This document shows, piece by piece, positions 30,968 to 41,701 of a DNA stretch of 64,000 nt. The notes under the pieces are model-generated. The model saw only the letters and a program-made list of their open reading frames with translations. It was not told where the DNA came from and did not search any database. Position 1 is the first letter of the stretch. Each line of letters begins with the position of its first letter. Source of the DNA: Symbiopectobacterium purcellii (lineage in GTDB: Bacteria; Pseudomonadota; Gammaproteobacteria; Enterobacterales; Enterobacteriaceae); the NCBI RefSeq assembly GCF_019797845.1, contig NZ_CP081864.1:2976001-3040000 (forward strand). The letters run 5' to 3'. Position numbers and translations under genes: made by a program.

Positions 30968-32182
30968 TTACGCTAACTTACGCATCACCAACGTCGCATT
31001 GGTGCCACCGAAACCAAAACCGTTGGACATTACCGTGGTCAGCTTACGCTCCGTCGGTTGTGTCACGATGTTCATGTCCTGCGCCAACTCATCCAGCGTA
31101 TCTACGTTAATGCTCGGCGCAATAAAATCATGCTCCAGCATCAGCAGAGAGTAGATCGCTTCCTGCACACCCGCGGCACCGAGGGAGTGTCCGGTCATCG
31201 CCTTGGTGGCCGAAATCGGCGGCACCGCGTCGCCAAACACCTGACGAATCGCCCACAGCTCTTTTACGTCACCCACCGGCGTAGACGTACCGTGGGTGTT
31301 GATATAATCGATAGGGGTGTCCACATCCTGCATCGCAAGCTTCATGCAGCGCACCGCACCTTCACCGGACGGGGCAACCATGTCGGCACCGTCAGAGGTG
31401 GCACCGTAGCCCACCACTTCGGCGTAAATATGTGCACCACGCGCCAGCGCGTGTTCCAGTTCTTCCACAACCACCATACCGCCACCACCGGCGATAACAA
31501 AACCGTCGCGATCGGCATCATAGGTGCGGGACGCTTTTTCTGGCGTTTCGTTATATTTGGTAGACAGTGCGCCCATGGCATCAAATTCACAGGCCAGTTC
31601 CCAGCATAACTCTTCACCGCCGCCAGCAAAGACGATGTCTTGTTTACCCAGTTGGATCTGCTCTACCGCATTACCGATACAGTGCGCAGAGGTGGCGCAG
31701 GCGGAGCTGATGGAGTAGTTCACACCCTGGATTTTAAAGGGCGTTGCAAGACAGGCAGACACCGCAGAGCCCATCGCTTTGGTCACCACATACGGACCAA
31801 CCGCTTTCAGGCCACGTGGGCTGCGCATGGCATCCGCACCAAACACTTGAGAACGCGCAGAGCCGCCGGAACCAGCAATCAAACCGACGCGCGGGTTATT
31901 CTGGTAAACCTCAGGAGCCAGCTTGGCATCATCGATGGCTTGTTCCATCGACAGAAAAGCATAGACAGAGGCATCGCTCATGAAACGCACGACCTTACGT
32001 TCAATGAGGCCGGTGGTATCCAGCTTCACATTGCCCCAGACGTGACTACGCATACCGGAATCTTTCAGCTCTTGTGAGAACGTAATACCCGAGCGACCTT
32101 CCCGCAACGATGCCAGGACTTCCTGCTGGTTATTACCAATGCTTGAGACGATCCCCAGGCCAGTAATCACTGCACGTTTCAT
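30968..32182 (-). CDS. fabB: beta-ketoacyl-ACP synthase I FabB
   Basis: FabB condenses malonyl-ACP with acyl-ACP and is needed for unsaturated fatty acid synthesis. The 404-residue thiolase-fold enzyme has the nucleophile Cys in [16 protein letters not shown] (about residue 163), the first His in [11 protein letters not shown] and the second in [12 protein letters not shown], with the [11 protein letters not shown]-terminal motif. FabR and FadR site candidates lie upstream at 32233-32267. Confidence 0.98.
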   Translation of the reverse strand: MKRAVITGLGIVSSIGNNQQEVLASLREGRSGITFSQELKDSGMRSHVWGNVKLDTTGLIERKVVRFMSDASVYAFLSMEQAIDDAKLAPEVYQNNPRVGLIAGSGGSARSQVFGADAMRSPRGLKAVGPYVVTKAMGSAVSACLATPFKIQGVNYSISSACATSAHCIGNAVEQIQLGKQDIVFAGGGEELCWELACEFDAMGALSTKYNETPEKASRTYDADRDGFVIAGGGGMVVVEELEHALARGAHIYAEVVGYGATSDGADMVAPSGEGAVRCMKLAMQDVDTPIDYINTHGTSTPVGDVKELWAIRQVFGDAVPPISATKAMTGHSLGAAGVQEAIYSLLMLEHDFIAPSINVDTLDELAQDMNIVTQPTERKLTTVMSNGFGFGGTNATLVMRKLA

Positions 32183-32232
32183 TCAATACCTCTTTCCGCA
32201 TAAATGTATTTTGGGATTTCGTCACGCACTTT

Positions 32233-32250
32233 AGCGTACAGATGTAAGCT
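32233..32250. promoter_or_regulatory. FabR operator candidate of fabB
   Basis: AGCGTACAGATGTAAGCT is a near-perfect 18-base palindrome of the AGCnTACA-nn-TGTnnGCT type bound by FabR upstream of E. coli fabA and fabB. It lies about 50-70 bases upstream of the fabB start. Confidence 0.65.
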
Positions 32251-32267
32251 GAACAAGTCCGATCACC
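32251..32267. promoter_or_regulatory. FadR operator candidate of fabB
   Basis: On the minus strand GGTGATCGGACTTGTTC resembles the FadR consensus AACTGGTCNGACCAGTT, with the central GATCGGAC well kept. FadR activates fabB in E. coli. It abuts the FabR site. Confidence 0.55.
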
Positions 32268-32344
32268 CAACCTTTTACAAAATTTGCGCCTTGGGCACCT
32301 GCTGAGTAAAATCACGCTATCGCTTTAAAAATGAGTCAATTATC

Positions 32345-34363
32345 GTGAAAGACCATGCTATTAAGCACGGTACACTCTCCTGGAACGAACAGGGTACACC
32401 TGTTTCGCAACAGTTTGATGACGTTTACTTCTCAAATCAGGATGGGTTGGAAGAGACCCGCTACGTCTTCTTGCAGGGTAATCACTTCCCGACGCGCTTT
32501 GTTGAGCATTCACGCCCACTGTGCATCATTGCGGAAACCGGTTTTGGCACTGGCCTGAACTTTTTGACGCTGTGGGAAGCGTTTGCCCATTTTCGCGCGC
32601 AGCATCCGCAGGCCGCGCTGCGTCGCCTGCACTTTATCAGCTTTGAAAAATTCCCGTTGCGCGTGGCCGATCTGGAACAGGCGCACGCCCACTGGCCGAC
32701 ACTCGCCCCTTACGCCGAAGCACTGCGACAGGCATGGCCGTCGGCGCTACCGGGTTGTCATCGCCTGATCCTGGCTGACGGTGCCATCACCCTCGACCTG
32801 TGGTTTGGCGATATCAACGACTTGCTGCAAACGCTGGACGATTCTCTGACGCATCAGGTTGACGCCTGGTTTCTCGATGGCTTTGCCCCGTCCAAAAACC
32901 CAGACATGTGGACCGAGAACCTGTTTCACGCCATGGCACGCCTGTGCCGGGCGCAAGGCACTTTTGCGACTTTCACCGCCGCAGGCTTTGTGCGCAGGGG
33001 CTTACAACAGGCCCATTTTGACGTGGAAAAAATCAAGGGCTACGGACAAAAGCGCGAAATGCTGCGCGGGGTATTGCCGAACGTCATCCCAGCCCCAGCG
33101 GTAACCCCCTGGTATTCACGCCCGGCCGCGAGCACGACAGAAGATATCGCTATTATTGGCGGCGGCATTGCCAGCGTGCTGACCGCACTGGCGCTGCTGC
33201 GACGCGGCGCACAGGTGACGCTCTATTGTGAAGATGAGGCACCGGCGTTAGGCGCATCCGGCAACCGTCAGGGCGCACTCTACCCGTTACTCAACGACAA
33301 ACATGACGCGCTTTCCCGCTTTTTCGCCACTGCGTTTGGTTTTTCCCGCCGTCAGTACGATTCACTGCTGCAAGCCGGTATCGCCTTTGAGCACGACTGG
33401 TGCGGCGTGAATCAGATTGCCTACGATGAAAAAAGCGCGCGCAAAATCACGCAAATCTTGCACGGCCACTGGCCAACAGAGCTGGTTACGCCGCTCAGCG
33501 CTGATGAGATGGACACAACGTCTGGAGTAGCGATCGGTTTTTCAGGTGTGAGCTATGCCGAGGGCGGTTGGCTGTGTCCGGCTGAGTTGACAACCCATGC
33601 GTTGAAATACGCGCAATCGCTCGGGTTGGTGGTGCATTTTGCTACTCGCGTCTGCGCGCTGGAAAACGTCACAGCAGGCTGGCAACTGGGGTTGGTAAAC
33701 GGGCAGCAAAAAACCCATCCCGTGGTGATCCTGGCGAATGGACACCAGCTCAACGACTGGGCGCAAACGCAACATCTCCCCTGCTATGCGGTGCGCGGTC
33801 AGGTGAGCCATATCCCGACCACGCCGGTGCTACAAGGCTTGCAACGCGTGCTTTGTTACGATGGCTATCTGACTCCCGTCAGCCCTCGCCATCAGCAGCA
33901 CTGCATCGGTGCCAGCTACCAGCGAGGCGTGATGACCACCACGTTTAGTGCAGACGAGCAGCAGCAAAACCACCAGCGCCTCGCGGCCTGCTTGCCCGAT
34001 GCCACGTGGGTAAATGACATCGATGTCAGTGGCAACGCAGCACGTCAGGGCGTGCGCTGCGCTACGCGCGATCATCTGCCGTTGCTCGGCGCGGCGCCGG
34101 ATCACGCACAGACGCTACATCACTACGCATCACTTGATGTGCAGCAGCACACGCCAGAGCGTGTAGCCGTGGCACCGGTTCATACGAACCTGTTCGTCAT
34201 CGGCGCGCTGGGTTCGCGCGGATTGTGCTCTGCCCCGTTGGCTGCCGAAATCCTGGCCGGGCAACTGTACGGCGAACCGTTACCGCTCGATGCGCCAACG
34301 CTCGCCGCATTGAACCCGAATCGTTTTTGGGTGAGAAAGTTGCTGAAAGGCCGCGCGGTGTAA
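32345..34363 (+). CDS. mnmC: bifunctional tRNA 5-methylaminomethyl-2-thiouridine enzyme MnmC
   Basis: MnmC carries out the last steps of mnm5s2U34 formation in tRNA. The N-terminal methyltransferase domain (residues ~1-240; [18 protein letters not shown] motif near 60, [17 protein letters not shown] acceptor region) methylates nm5U. The C-terminal FAD oxidase domain ([18 protein letters not shown] from about 270, [13 protein letters not shown]) removes the carboxymethyl group. At 672 residues it is full length. It is divergent from fabB, as in E. coli. Confidence 0.97.
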   Translation: MKDHAIKHGTLSWNEQGTPVSQQFDDVYFSNQDGLEETRYVFLQGNHFPTRFVEHSRPLCIIAETGFGTGLNFLTLWEAFAHFRAQHPQAALRRLHFISFEKFPLRVADLEQAHAHWPTLAPYAEALRQAWPSALPGCHRLILADGAITLDLWFGDINDLLQTLDDSLTHQVDAWFLDGFAPSKNPDMWTENLFHAMARLCRAQGTFATFTAAGFVRRGLQQAHFDVEKIKGYGQKREMLRGVLPNVIPAPAVTPWYSRPAASTTEDIAIIGGGIASVLTALALLRRGAQVTLYCEDEAPALGASGNRQGALYPLLNDKHDALSRFFATAFGFSRRQYDSLLQAGIAFEHDWCGVNQIAYDEKSARKITQILHGHWPTELVTPLSADEMDTTSGVAIGFSGVSYAEGGWLCPAELTTHALKYAQSLGLVVHFATRVCALENVTAGWQLGLVNGQQKTHPVVILANGHQLNDWAQTQHLPCYAVRGQVSHIPTTPVLQGLQRVLCYDGYLTPVSPRHQQHCIGASYQRGVMTTTFSADEQQQNHQRLAACLPDATWVNDIDVSGNAARQGVRCATRDHLPLLGAAPDHAQTLHHYASLDVQQHTPERVAVAPVHTNLFVIGALGSRGLCSAPLAAEILAGQLYGEPLPLDAPTLAALNPNRFWVRKLLKGRAV

Positions 34364-34373
34364 TCCGTGGCTA

Positions 34374-35087
34374 TCAAGGCGAGAGTGTCGCGGTATAGCG
34401 CCAGTGGGTGCCGGTATCGTTAATGAGCTGATAGCTGAGCGTCTGTCCGACGTTCGCACGATTTACCGGTAGGTTTACGCTGGACGCCGGAGCTACCATC
34501 ATGCTGCCCAGACGCTGCTCAGCATAGCTGATGTCGGTCAGCGTCATATGCCAGGGCGTGGGATTGGCGACCTGCAACTGTTGCCCGTCCCCCGCTTGCA
34601 GCAAACGAAAACGCAGTTGCTCACCATCAGACTCAGTGGGGTCACCCAATCCGGCTGGCCGAATAAACACTTTCAGGCGCAAACGCAGCGGCAACACGAC
34701 GCTTTGCGTGTGGCGCGTCATCTCCGCGGTATTCGGTGGAATTTGATAGACGTTAAGCCACAGCAGCGATTCCTTGTCATGAGCAAACCCCTGACGCGAG
34801 GTAAGCAGCAAACGCAAAGAACGTTCCTCGCCGGGCTTCATGCTGAATACCGGTGGCACGGCAATCAGCGGCGTTGTCGCACGCTCGGGTGGGATCAGTG
34901 GATCGCCCTCATCACTCCAAACCTGTACCAGCGTGGGCTGTTTTTCTGAATTGGACAGCATGAGCGATGTGGATATCTCGCCGTTATGCAGAATCACGCG
35001 CGTGCCTTCAATATTGACCACCGCGAATGCGGGCAGTGCGCTCATCAACCCCAGCACACACAGCATCCCACTGATGGCTTTCTGCAC
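34374..35087 (-). CDS. fimbrial periplasmic chaperone (second, distal)
   Basis: A PapD-type chaperone, last gene of the fimbrial operon. The mature protein has the immunoglobulin-like donor-strand domain with EGTRVILHNGE, the LLWLNVYQIPP motif (chaperone signature) and the RLRLKVFIRP segment. I favour the GTG at 35087 as start: it lies directly after the adhesin stop codon (TAACGTG), and gives a proper signal peptide (QKAISGMLCVLGLMSALPAFA). Longer frames overlap the adhesin gene and add an unlikely Arg-rich start. A second chaperone in one operon suggests it serves the adhesin or a subset of subunits. Confidence 0.82.
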   Translation of the reverse strand: MQKAISGMLCVLGLMSALPAFAVVNIEGTRVILHNGEISTSLMLSNSEKQPTLVQVWSDEGDPLIPPERATTPLIAVPPVFSMKPGEERSLRLLLTSRQGFAHDKESLLWLNVYQIPPNTAEMTRHTQSVVLPLRLRLKVFIRPAGLGDPTESDGEQLRFRLLQAGDGQQLQVANPTPWHMTLTDISYAEQRLGSMMVAPASSVNLPVNRANVGQTLSYQLINDTGTHWRYTATLSP

Positions 35088-35088
35088 G

Positions 35089-36417
35089 TTACTGGAAACT
35101 GACCATGATCTGCAATTGTGCATTGACTGTCCCCGGCGTGATCGGTTGTTGATTAATCGCTTCCAGCGATGCGGTAAAATCGCCGGCATAAATCTCTGTG
35201 CTACCGGTGGAGACCTTGGTGGTCAATTCTTTAAAGGCATACCACCCACGCGGGTTGCCGGTGCCGTAAGAGGTCAAATCCGGCAGCAGATTAATGGCTT
35301 GCCCCCGGCTGTTGAAAATACGGATACCGACGCCAGAGGCCTCGCCTGCCCCAGTGCCGTACTGATTATCCAGCAACCAGGTTAAACCGCCACCGCTGGT
35401 GACCAACCCTAAAGACTGCGCTGCCGCCACGGCAGCGGGCTTGTTTACCAAAAAACCCATTGAGACATTCGCCGCAGTGAGCGTTGACACATTGGTGCTG
35501 GACAATGCCCCGGATTCACACTGTATGGTGACGGAGAACCCCGCACGGCTGGTGCCGCCCTGACGCAGCTGATTGGCGGTGATCAACGGCAGCATCACGA
35601 CATTCGGAAAATCATCCACGCGACAAGAGGCACCGCGTACAAAGGTTACCCCCGTCGCGTACAGGCTCCAGGTGCCAGGCCAGTCATAGGGCCATCCTTC
35701 GTATTTGGTGGCCGAATCAGCGCCCTCCGTCACATTCGCGCTAAGCCCTGGACCTTTGAACGCGGTATAGCCGTGAGGCTGGCTGTAGAGGTAGGTGTAG
35801 CGATTATAGGCGTTGCCATACCACGTGGTGCTGTCGATACGGAACACTTCCATCAAAATATCGCTGAAGGCGCTGGCCGGAATATAGATATAAGTGCCAT
35901 CGGAAAACCAATCGGACGGCGTCAGTTGCCGCCCCTGCCAATAGCGGGAAAAGTAGGCCCCGCTCTTTAAATGGGTGAGCCGGACCGCAACATTGCGCAC
36001 ATAGCTGTAGTAAGCGCCGTCAATCTCACTGGCTGCATACATTCCGGCATAGCCGCTATCGCCATTGGTGGCATACATCTCGAACAGGCTGCTGGCATCA
36101 GCGACCGCACAGCGAAACAAGATCTGATTAGCAGTAAACGCCGTCTGCGCGCCCTGACTCAGAAAGCTGATTGAACTGCTCGCCAGTAAAGTACCCGGCG
36201 GCTGAAAGGTGCCGCTGCTCAGGCTTATCACGCCGGGCATACCAATGTTTCTGCCGTTGCAGGTATCACATGCGCCATTCCAGGCGGTCGCGGTATAGCC
36301 CGCATTGCGCGCGGCCTGCGATAAGGTGGTGGCACTGGTGACCCGAACGCAGGCGCTGTAGGCCGTTTGACACCCGAACAACAGCACCGCCAGCCAGAGT
36401 ATGATACGCGATGTCAT
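35089..36417 (-). CDS. fimbrial tip adhesin-like protein
   Basis: A 442-residue exported protein with a signal peptide (IILWLAVLLFGCQTAYSA), an N-terminal Cys-, Tyr- and Trp-rich receptor-binding-type domain (GACDTCNGRNIG near residue 50; many aromatic residues at ~150-250) and a C-terminal pilin domain (SRAGFSVTIQCESGA; TPGTVNAQLQIMVSFQ at the end, the donor-strand acceptor pattern). This two-domain layout is that of chaperone-usher tip adhesins. Its ATG overlaps the ancestral usher stop as ATGA, so it was translated by coupling to the usher. Ligand unknown. Confidence 0.8.
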   Translation of the reverse strand: MTSRIILWLAVLLFGCQTAYSACVRVTSATTLSQAARNAGYTATAWNGACDTCNGRNIGMPGVISLSSGTFQPPGTLLASSSISFLSQGAQTAFTANQILFRCAVADASSLFEMYATNGDSGYAGMYAASEIDGAYYSYVRNVAVRLTHLKSGAYFSRYWQGRQLTPSDWFSDGTYIYIPASAFSDILMEVFRIDSTTWYGNAYNRYTYLYSQPHGYTAFKGPGLSANVTEGADSATKYEGWPYDWPGTWSLYATGVTFVRGASCRVDDFPNVVMLPLITANQLRQGGTSRAGFSVTIQCESGALSSTNVSTLTAANVSMGFLVNKPAAVAAAQSLGLVTSGGGLTWLLDNQYGTGAGEASGVGIRIFNSRGQAINLLPDLTSYGTGNPRGWYAFKELTTKVSTGSTEIYAGDFTASLEAINQQPITPGTVNAQLQIMVSFQ

Positions 36418-39004
36418 GGCGACCTCCGAGGCTGACAGGGCAGATTAAGATGGGTGAAAGCGTCACTGCCGCGTGACGGTAAACGGTAGCTGACCACACA
36501 TTGCTCCCCAACCTGCGGGCCCCATACTACCTGTAAGGTGTCGCGTTCTTCGGCGAGACGGGCATAGATTTGCCCCCCTGCCCGACCATGCCAACGCTGT
36601 TGCCCGCCGCTGTTACCACATCGGCACCCATTGGGGGAAAGCTCCCGTCCTCAAGCTGCGTAGCGATCAGCACCGCCCTGCCTTGCAAGGTGGAAAAACT
36701 GACCTGCGCCACGGCCCCCGCGTAAGGAACCACGCGCTGGCTGCCACCTTGCAGTTCAGTTTCATCGTTCATGGTGCTGGCATCCAGCGTAATGGTGTTA
36801 TAACGGTACGGCGCCAGCGACGGCAGGATGGCGTAACCAAAGCGATCGACCATAGCCCCCTGACCATTGCGTACCATGGCGCCTTGGGCACCCGGCGCGC
36901 GGATCAATGCGAAGGTATCGCTGGCATAAGGCCCAAGCGTCACCCCGCCCTGATGCAACACCAGCGTACTGGCAGCCCCGACGCCAAACTGGCGATAGTT
37001 GTCGCCTTGCGCCACCGATGCGCGCAACGCCCCCAGGGACGTCGTTTGCTGTGCGCTGCCGCCAAATGTCATGGCGTTACCGCCCTGCTGATAATTCTCT
37101 ACCCCGGTGTAGGCAGACCAGGTGAACTGCCTGTCGTCGCCTGAAGACCCCGCCACACTCAACGTGCCTGAACGTGATGCACCAGTGCGATTCATGTCCA
37201 ATGAGACCGTCGAGCGGGTGCTCCCAACATCAAAGGGCACAGAGAAACCGAGCGCGACAAGGGTTTCGGTATAGCGCTGCTGACCGGTATTGTCATAGTC
37301 GCCATCACTGACGCTGACGCTGACGAAATTACGTCCGCGCTCCCATACGGTGCGCTGGCGCGCCACACTCAGGTTATAGCTGATGTTTCGCCAGGAATTA
37401 TTGTAGCCGAGTTGCAGTTGAGTAACGCGTGATGACTCACCGTAGTAGCTGCTGGTGCTGGCCGACATGTTCAGCATGCCCCACGCGCCCATCGCCTGGC
37501 TCACCGTGGCGGAGAACCGGTTTTTTTGGTTCAGACTGTCTGACCAGTAATTCCCATCATTACGATATTGGCGGCGCTGACCGAGCACATCTTGCAGATC
37601 GCGAAAACCGGTGGTGGAATAGTGCCAGGCAGCCAGTACTACACTGGTGCCGCTGGTAAAAGTGCGCCCGTAGCTAAGCTCGCTGCGCCATCCCGATTCC
37701 GTGTGGCCATTCACATCCGCGTGCGACCAGGTCGCGTTCGTCCCGAAGGCGCCGATAGGCGTGGCGATCACCGTGCCAAACAGCCCCGCAACATAGTCAT
37801 CCGCAACGCGTATTCCGCCATTGAGCGTTAACACATTATTGAGGCCGTGCTGAACTACGCCTTCGACAAACTGGTTATCGATGCTATTAAAATGGCGCAC
37901 GCGTCCCATCGCCACTTCGTACTGCCAGTTACCGGGACGCACTGAGTCGGGCACGGAGGCGTAGGGGACGGTAAAGGTTGATACCCGTCCGTTGGCCTCG
38001 ATCACCTCGACCTGCAAGTCCCCGCGATCCTGTGTGTTATACAAATCGCGGATCACAAACGCACCGGGCGGAACGCTGGTTTCATAAATAATCTGCCCCA
38101 GTTGCCGCACCACCACGCGTGCCGATGCGCCCGCCACGCCGCGCACTTCAGGCGCAAACCCTCTGCGCCCTTGCGGCCACATACGCTGGTCACTGGCAAG
38201 CTTGACCCCATTGAATGACAAACTGCCGAACAGGCTATTGCTGGTGTAGCTGTCGCCCACTGTCAGCATGCTTTCCATGGCGGGGATGGGCCTGTCCACC
38301 CAGGTGCGCACCGCGTTGTATTTATATTGGCTGCCACTGGCATTACTGTCGTAATAGCGCAGGTTTCCCTGATGGCGAACCTGCCACAAACCGATATTCG
38401 AACCGGCATTCAACGCACTCCACAAATAACCATAGCGATAGTTATTGTCACGATTTTCCGTACGGTAGTAGTTGGTGTTATGACGTAAGGACAGCGCCGG
38501 AACACCACTGTCCCACTCAGAAACCGGAATATAACCGCGCGGGGTGCGCAATAAGGCCTGCTGGGCCACCACCAGGTTAAGGCGCAAGGCGGTGAGATCC
38601 ACCTCTTCAGCCACGCTTTGGCCGGTATCACTCAGTAACACACATTCTGCCGGTTGCCGCGCTGCGTTGCGGGTCACGCGTATCGCTGTTTTTTCCAGTA
38701 AGGCCGGAGAAAGGCAGGCCTTCACACCCTGTCCAGCGGTAGCAATAAACATCACCGTCTCACTGGCGGCGATCATCTGATCGTTAACGAACACATCCAG
38801 CACGTGCTCACCGGCGTCAATCAGCGCATCGTGCTGATTAAAGCGTGCCAAATCCTGACCATAGGCCGCCCCCTGCAATAATGCCGGGTCGAAGTAATAG
38901 TCGTCAGCGTGCGCCGATGATGTCACCCCGCTCACTGCTGCTGCCAGCCAGAGGGGAACCGGGGTTAATGGACTCGCACGCCGTTCATAACGGGAAGTCG
39001 GCAC
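36414..39004 (-). pseudogene. fimbrial outer-membrane usher, frameshifted near its C-terminus
   Basis: The frame from ATG 39004 encodes a PapC/FimD-type usher: signal peptide ending SAHA, N-terminal chaperone-binding domain (YYFDPALLQGAAYGQDLARF), 24-strand barrel and plug, and C-terminal domain (GAVAQVSFSTLQGRAVLIAT). It stops at 36527 after 825 residues. Adding one G to the run of six at 36573-36578 (C on the plus strand) restores the expected usher ending (YARLAEERDTLQVVWGPQ, then EQCVVSY) down to a TGA at 36414-36416. That stop overlaps the adhesin ATG as ATGA. The lesion removes most of the last C-terminal subdomain, so activity is doubtful. Causes: decay, tract slippage or base-calling error. 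Confidence 0.85.
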
Positions 39005-39737
39005 TGAGTCTGGCTCCCTGATCGCTGATGATCGTTACCGTGACGGTATTACGTCCTGACGGCACAGCGCGAGTAAACCAGAACGTGCGCTGACTTAAGG
39101 GCGCGACCATATCCGCTGTCGCCGGAATGGCTGTGCCCGAGGCATTTAGCACTATCTTGCTTACATTGAGATAGAACGGCAGGGTATTGGACACGACAAC
39201 GCCGCTGCGTTGCCCCTCACGGGTGGCCGTCACTTTCACCGTTGAGAGAACATTGGTGGGAGGATTTCCCAGTTGGGAGGGGCGGAAAAATAATTTGACG
39301 CGGTTGCGCAGCACCACCAGCATTTTATTTTGGCCAGCGGCAGCATCGCCCCCCACATTGGACGGTGGGATTTGCTGGAAATTGAAATAGAAAATGGACT
39401 CACGATCTTCTGGCAAAGCGCGCGAGCGGGTATAGGAAATACGGGCAACCTGTCCGGCATTCGGGGCAATACGGAAAGACGCGGGAGAAACCACGAAGGG
39501 GATATTACGTTTGCTCTCCGGACCGTCGTTCATATCCCCTTCATCAAACCAGGTTTGAACGATATAGGGCACGTTACCGCGGTTCGCGAGTTGAACATCT
39601 ACCGAGCGCGCATCGCTGCGATAAATAATTCGTGTTCCCGTCATGGTGACACTGGCCCATGCGGAGAAACTCGCCATCACCAATAACACCAGCAGAGCAG
39701 CCCCAATACCTGGCAATACGACGTTGCGTGCAGTCAT
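38985..39737 (-). CDS. fimbrial periplasmic chaperone (first)
   Basis: A 250-residue PapD-like chaperone with a signal peptide (MTARNVVLPGIGAALLVLL onwards, cleavage after SAWA), the donor-strand domain (GTRIIYRSDARSVDVQLAN), the chaperone signature FYFNFQQIPPSN, and RNRVKLFFRPSQL. It keeps major pilin and other subunits folded in the periplasm and delivers them to the usher. Its end overlaps the usher start by 20 bases. It follows the major pilin after a hairpin that probably reduces downstream expression. Confidence 0.92.
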   Translation of the reverse strand: MTARNVVLPGIGAALLVLLVMASFSAWASVTMTGTRIIYRSDARSVDVQLANRGNVPYIVQTWFDEGDMNDGPESKRNIPFVVSPASFRIAPNAGQVARISYTRSRALPEDRESIFYFNFQQIPPSNVGGDAAAGQNKMLVVLRNRVKLFFRPSQLGNPPTNVLSTVKVTATREGQRSGVVVSNTLPFYLNVSKIVLNASGTAIPATADMVAPLSQRTFWFTRAVPSGRNTVTVTIISDQGARLSADFPL

Positions 39738-39874
39738 ATACAGCCCCTAAAGCGAGATTAAGCGGGACAGAATTTAGCGATCGTCGTAATTATAATTCAG
39801 CAATAGAAAATTGCCGGGTTATCCACATGAATTTCGGGTAGTTACGTAACAGGGGGCGAAGCGGGAATGGCAAA

Positions 39875-39896
39875 CGGGCCTGTAAAAACAGGCCCG
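39875..39896 (-). terminator. attenuator hairpin between pilin and chaperone
   Basis: Perfect nine-base arms CGGGCCTGT and ACAGGCCCG around AAAA; on the minus strand followed by TTTGCC. Such hairpins after the major pilin gene let most transcripts end there, giving more pilin than usher. Confidence 0.65.
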
Positions 39897-39902
39897 ACAA
39901 GA

Positions 39903-40436
39903 TTACTGGTAGGAAATGGCGTATTGCAGCGTTGAAGTCACCGACCCTGGACCCGCGCTACCGGTTGCCAGATACTGTGCGGTATAGCTGGCGCTGGTTT
40001 CATTCGGGCCGAGAGCTAAATCACCGTCACCGGTAAACCCGTTGGTGAAGTTGATCTCCGTCCCTTTGGTGTCCAGAATTTGCAGTTCGACATTTTTTGC
40101 CGTGCCGATATTGCCCAGGTTGCCTGCGCTGGTTACCTGATTGCCGACAAATACGGTAGACACTGTCATGCCATCCGCATCACCCGTGCAGCCGCTGACA
40201 CCGATATCAAAGGTGGTTTGCCCAGCGGTTTGGCCCGCAGCATTCAGTTGGCTGGCACTGACTGTCGGCAGTAATACGACGGGTGATGCGTCATTACCAT
40301 TAACCGAAACCTCACAGGTTTCGTCCGCGACTTCCCCCTCGAAAGAAATGGTATTGCCAGAAGCCAGCGCCATGCTCGGAACGGCAACCAGTGAAGCAAC
40401 AAAACCAAACGCTACAGCATATTTATTCAGCATCAT
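39903..40436 (-). CDS. major fimbrial subunit (type 1-like pilin)
   Basis: A 177-residue pilin. It has a signal peptide ending ALA, the early mature motif NTISFEGEVADETCEV with the first Cys, the second Cys in IGVSGCTGDADG, and the C-terminal donor-strand pattern ending TLQYAISYQ with penultimate Tyr. It is first in the operon pilin-chaperone-usher-adhesin-chaperone. Polymerises into the fimbrial shaft through donor-strand exchange. ATG 40436 and ATG 40433 are both possible starts. Confidence 0.9.
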   Translation of the reverse strand: MMLNKYAVAFGFVASLVAVPSMALASGNTISFEGEVADETCEVSVNGNDASPVVLLPTVSASQLNAAGQTAGQTTFDIGVSGCTGDADGMTVSTVFVGNQVTSAGNLGNIGTAKNVELQILDTKGTEINFTNGFTGDGDLALGPNETSASYTAQYLATGSAGPGSVTSTLQYAISYQ

Positions 40437-40824
40437 TTTATTTAATCTCTGTCATCAAAGTTAATGTATTCCCCCTCAACTCGGGGGTAAATAGATAACG
40501 AGATAACGCATCATTAACTCTGATTCCTTGCAGAATATAACCTGTCAGATTAGCAGGTCAGGCAGCTTATTTATTCCTTGCTGCTGTAGCATCTCTCTCG
40601 TTGATGGCTATTATTCCGGATATTATGCAGAGAAGTTTATCGTGCGTGTATAATTTAATCAGAGTCGTGTAAAGATGAGTGCGGAGCTGATAATTTTATT
40701 TACCGATCCAGACAGAGTGGCATTCAACTGGTTGTTTTAATGAATCATTCCCGCTTTCACGGGAATAATTATAATGCGTTAAATAATACGTGTTCTCATT
40801 TAACAAATCAGGACGGATTATATA
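40437..40824. other. fimbrial operon promoter region
   Basis: A 388-base AT-rich region between the major pilin gene and yfcL. It should contain the fimbrial promoter and leader. A hairpin ATTCCCG-CTTTCA-CGGGAAT at 40747-40766 may be the weak terminator of yfcL (minus strand); its T-tract is poor. I found no pair of inverted repeats flanking a promoter and no recombinase gene nearby, so no fimS-like switch. Confidence 0.5.
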
Positions 40825-41106
40825 TCAATTGATCTGTGAGGCGCGTTGAAATAAATCGTCCCACATACCATTAACTAATATCTGATCCGGCGGCGACAGC
40901 TCACCGTTTTTAATCGCTTGCTGTACACTGTCGCAAACACGCTGATAGAGCGCCTGAACCGTAGTGTCACCCTGTTCTTCGGCTTCTGCCACCGCCAGCG
41001 TCAAATGACCGCGCAGGTAGCCACCGGCAAAAAGTTCATCATCGCTGGCATGCTCTAGCATATCATCAATCAGCGCAAGAATACGCGCTTCACATTCTGC
41101 GATCAT
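40825..41106 (-). CDS. yfcL: YfcL family protein
   Basis: A 93-residue helical protein that matches E. coli YfcL over its length ([46 protein letters not shown]). Function is unknown. It is the last gene of a dense minus-strand cluster epmC-yfcL, 32 bases after epmC. Confidence 0.92.
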   Translation of the reverse strand: MIAECEARILALIDDMLEHASDDELFAGGYLRGHLTLAVAEAEEQGDTTVQALYQRVCDSVQQAIKNGELSPPDQILVNGMWDDLFQRASQIN

Positions 41107-41137
41107 CTAACATCCTCACTATTAACGTTTATCCGCA

Positions 41138-41701
41138 TCAGTTGAGTTCGGCGTGATACGGAAACTGCGCCGCCGTCAACGGCGGCGTATTGTAAAACGA
41201 TTGTAATGCGCGAATAAAGCGCAATGGCCGCGCCGGAATACCTTGCTCGAGATAGGCCATCACTTGCGCATGTACGGTGCGCTGAAACGCGATGCGATCC
41301 GGCTCGATATCCCCTTCCAGATTGTCGCAACTGACATTGAAGGGAAAGCCCGATGCCACGCAAAACAGCCAATCAAACGCCTGTGGCTTGATTTCTACCT
41401 GCTCGAACTGCCCCTGTGTTGCCGCATCGCGGCCATCCGGACAGTACCAATAGCCAAAATCCACCAGCTTGCGTCGCGCCTCACCGGCAATGCACCAGTG
41501 CGAAATCTCATGAAACGCGCTGGCATAAAACCCATGCGCGAACACAATGCGATGATAGGAAAACTGTTCATCCGCGGGCAGATAGATAGGCTCATCATCC
41601 CCTTTCACCAGCCGGGTGTTATAGTCCTGTTCAAAGCATTGTCCGAACAGGGTGATGAGATCGCGGTAATCATGCGTCGTGCTTACGTTAGAGGTGGTCA
41701 T
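41138..41701 (-). CDS. epmC: elongation factor P hydroxylase EpmC
   Basis: EpmC (YfcM) hydroxylates the lysyl-lysine modification of elongation factor P. The 187-residue protein has the family's metal-ligand-like HEISHWCIAG motif, the invariant LVDFGYWYCPDGRD segment and FNVSCDNLEGD. I chose ATG 41701 (MTTSNVSTTH): its ATGA overlaps the yfcA stop, which supports coupled translation; the frame extends seven codons further. Confidence 0.94.
   Translation of the reverse strand: MTTSNVSTTHDYRDLITLFGQCFEQDYNTRLVKGDDEPIYLPADEQFSYHRIVFAHGFYASAFHEISHWCIAGEARRKLVDFGYWYCPDGRDAATQGQFEQVEIKPQAFDWLFCVASGFPFNVSCDNLEGDIEPDRIAFQRTVHAQVMAYLEQGIPARPLRFIRALQSFYNTPPLTAAQFPYHAELN

Noticed and set aside
36266..36511. 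81-codon open frame on the minus strand between usher and adhesin
   Set aside because: It overlaps the usher's true C-terminus and the adhesin start in another frame, and has no ribosome-binding site.
40437..40824. Invertible promoter element for the classical fimbriae
   Set aside because: No matching inverted repeats flank a promoter and no FimB/FimE-type recombinase is nearby.
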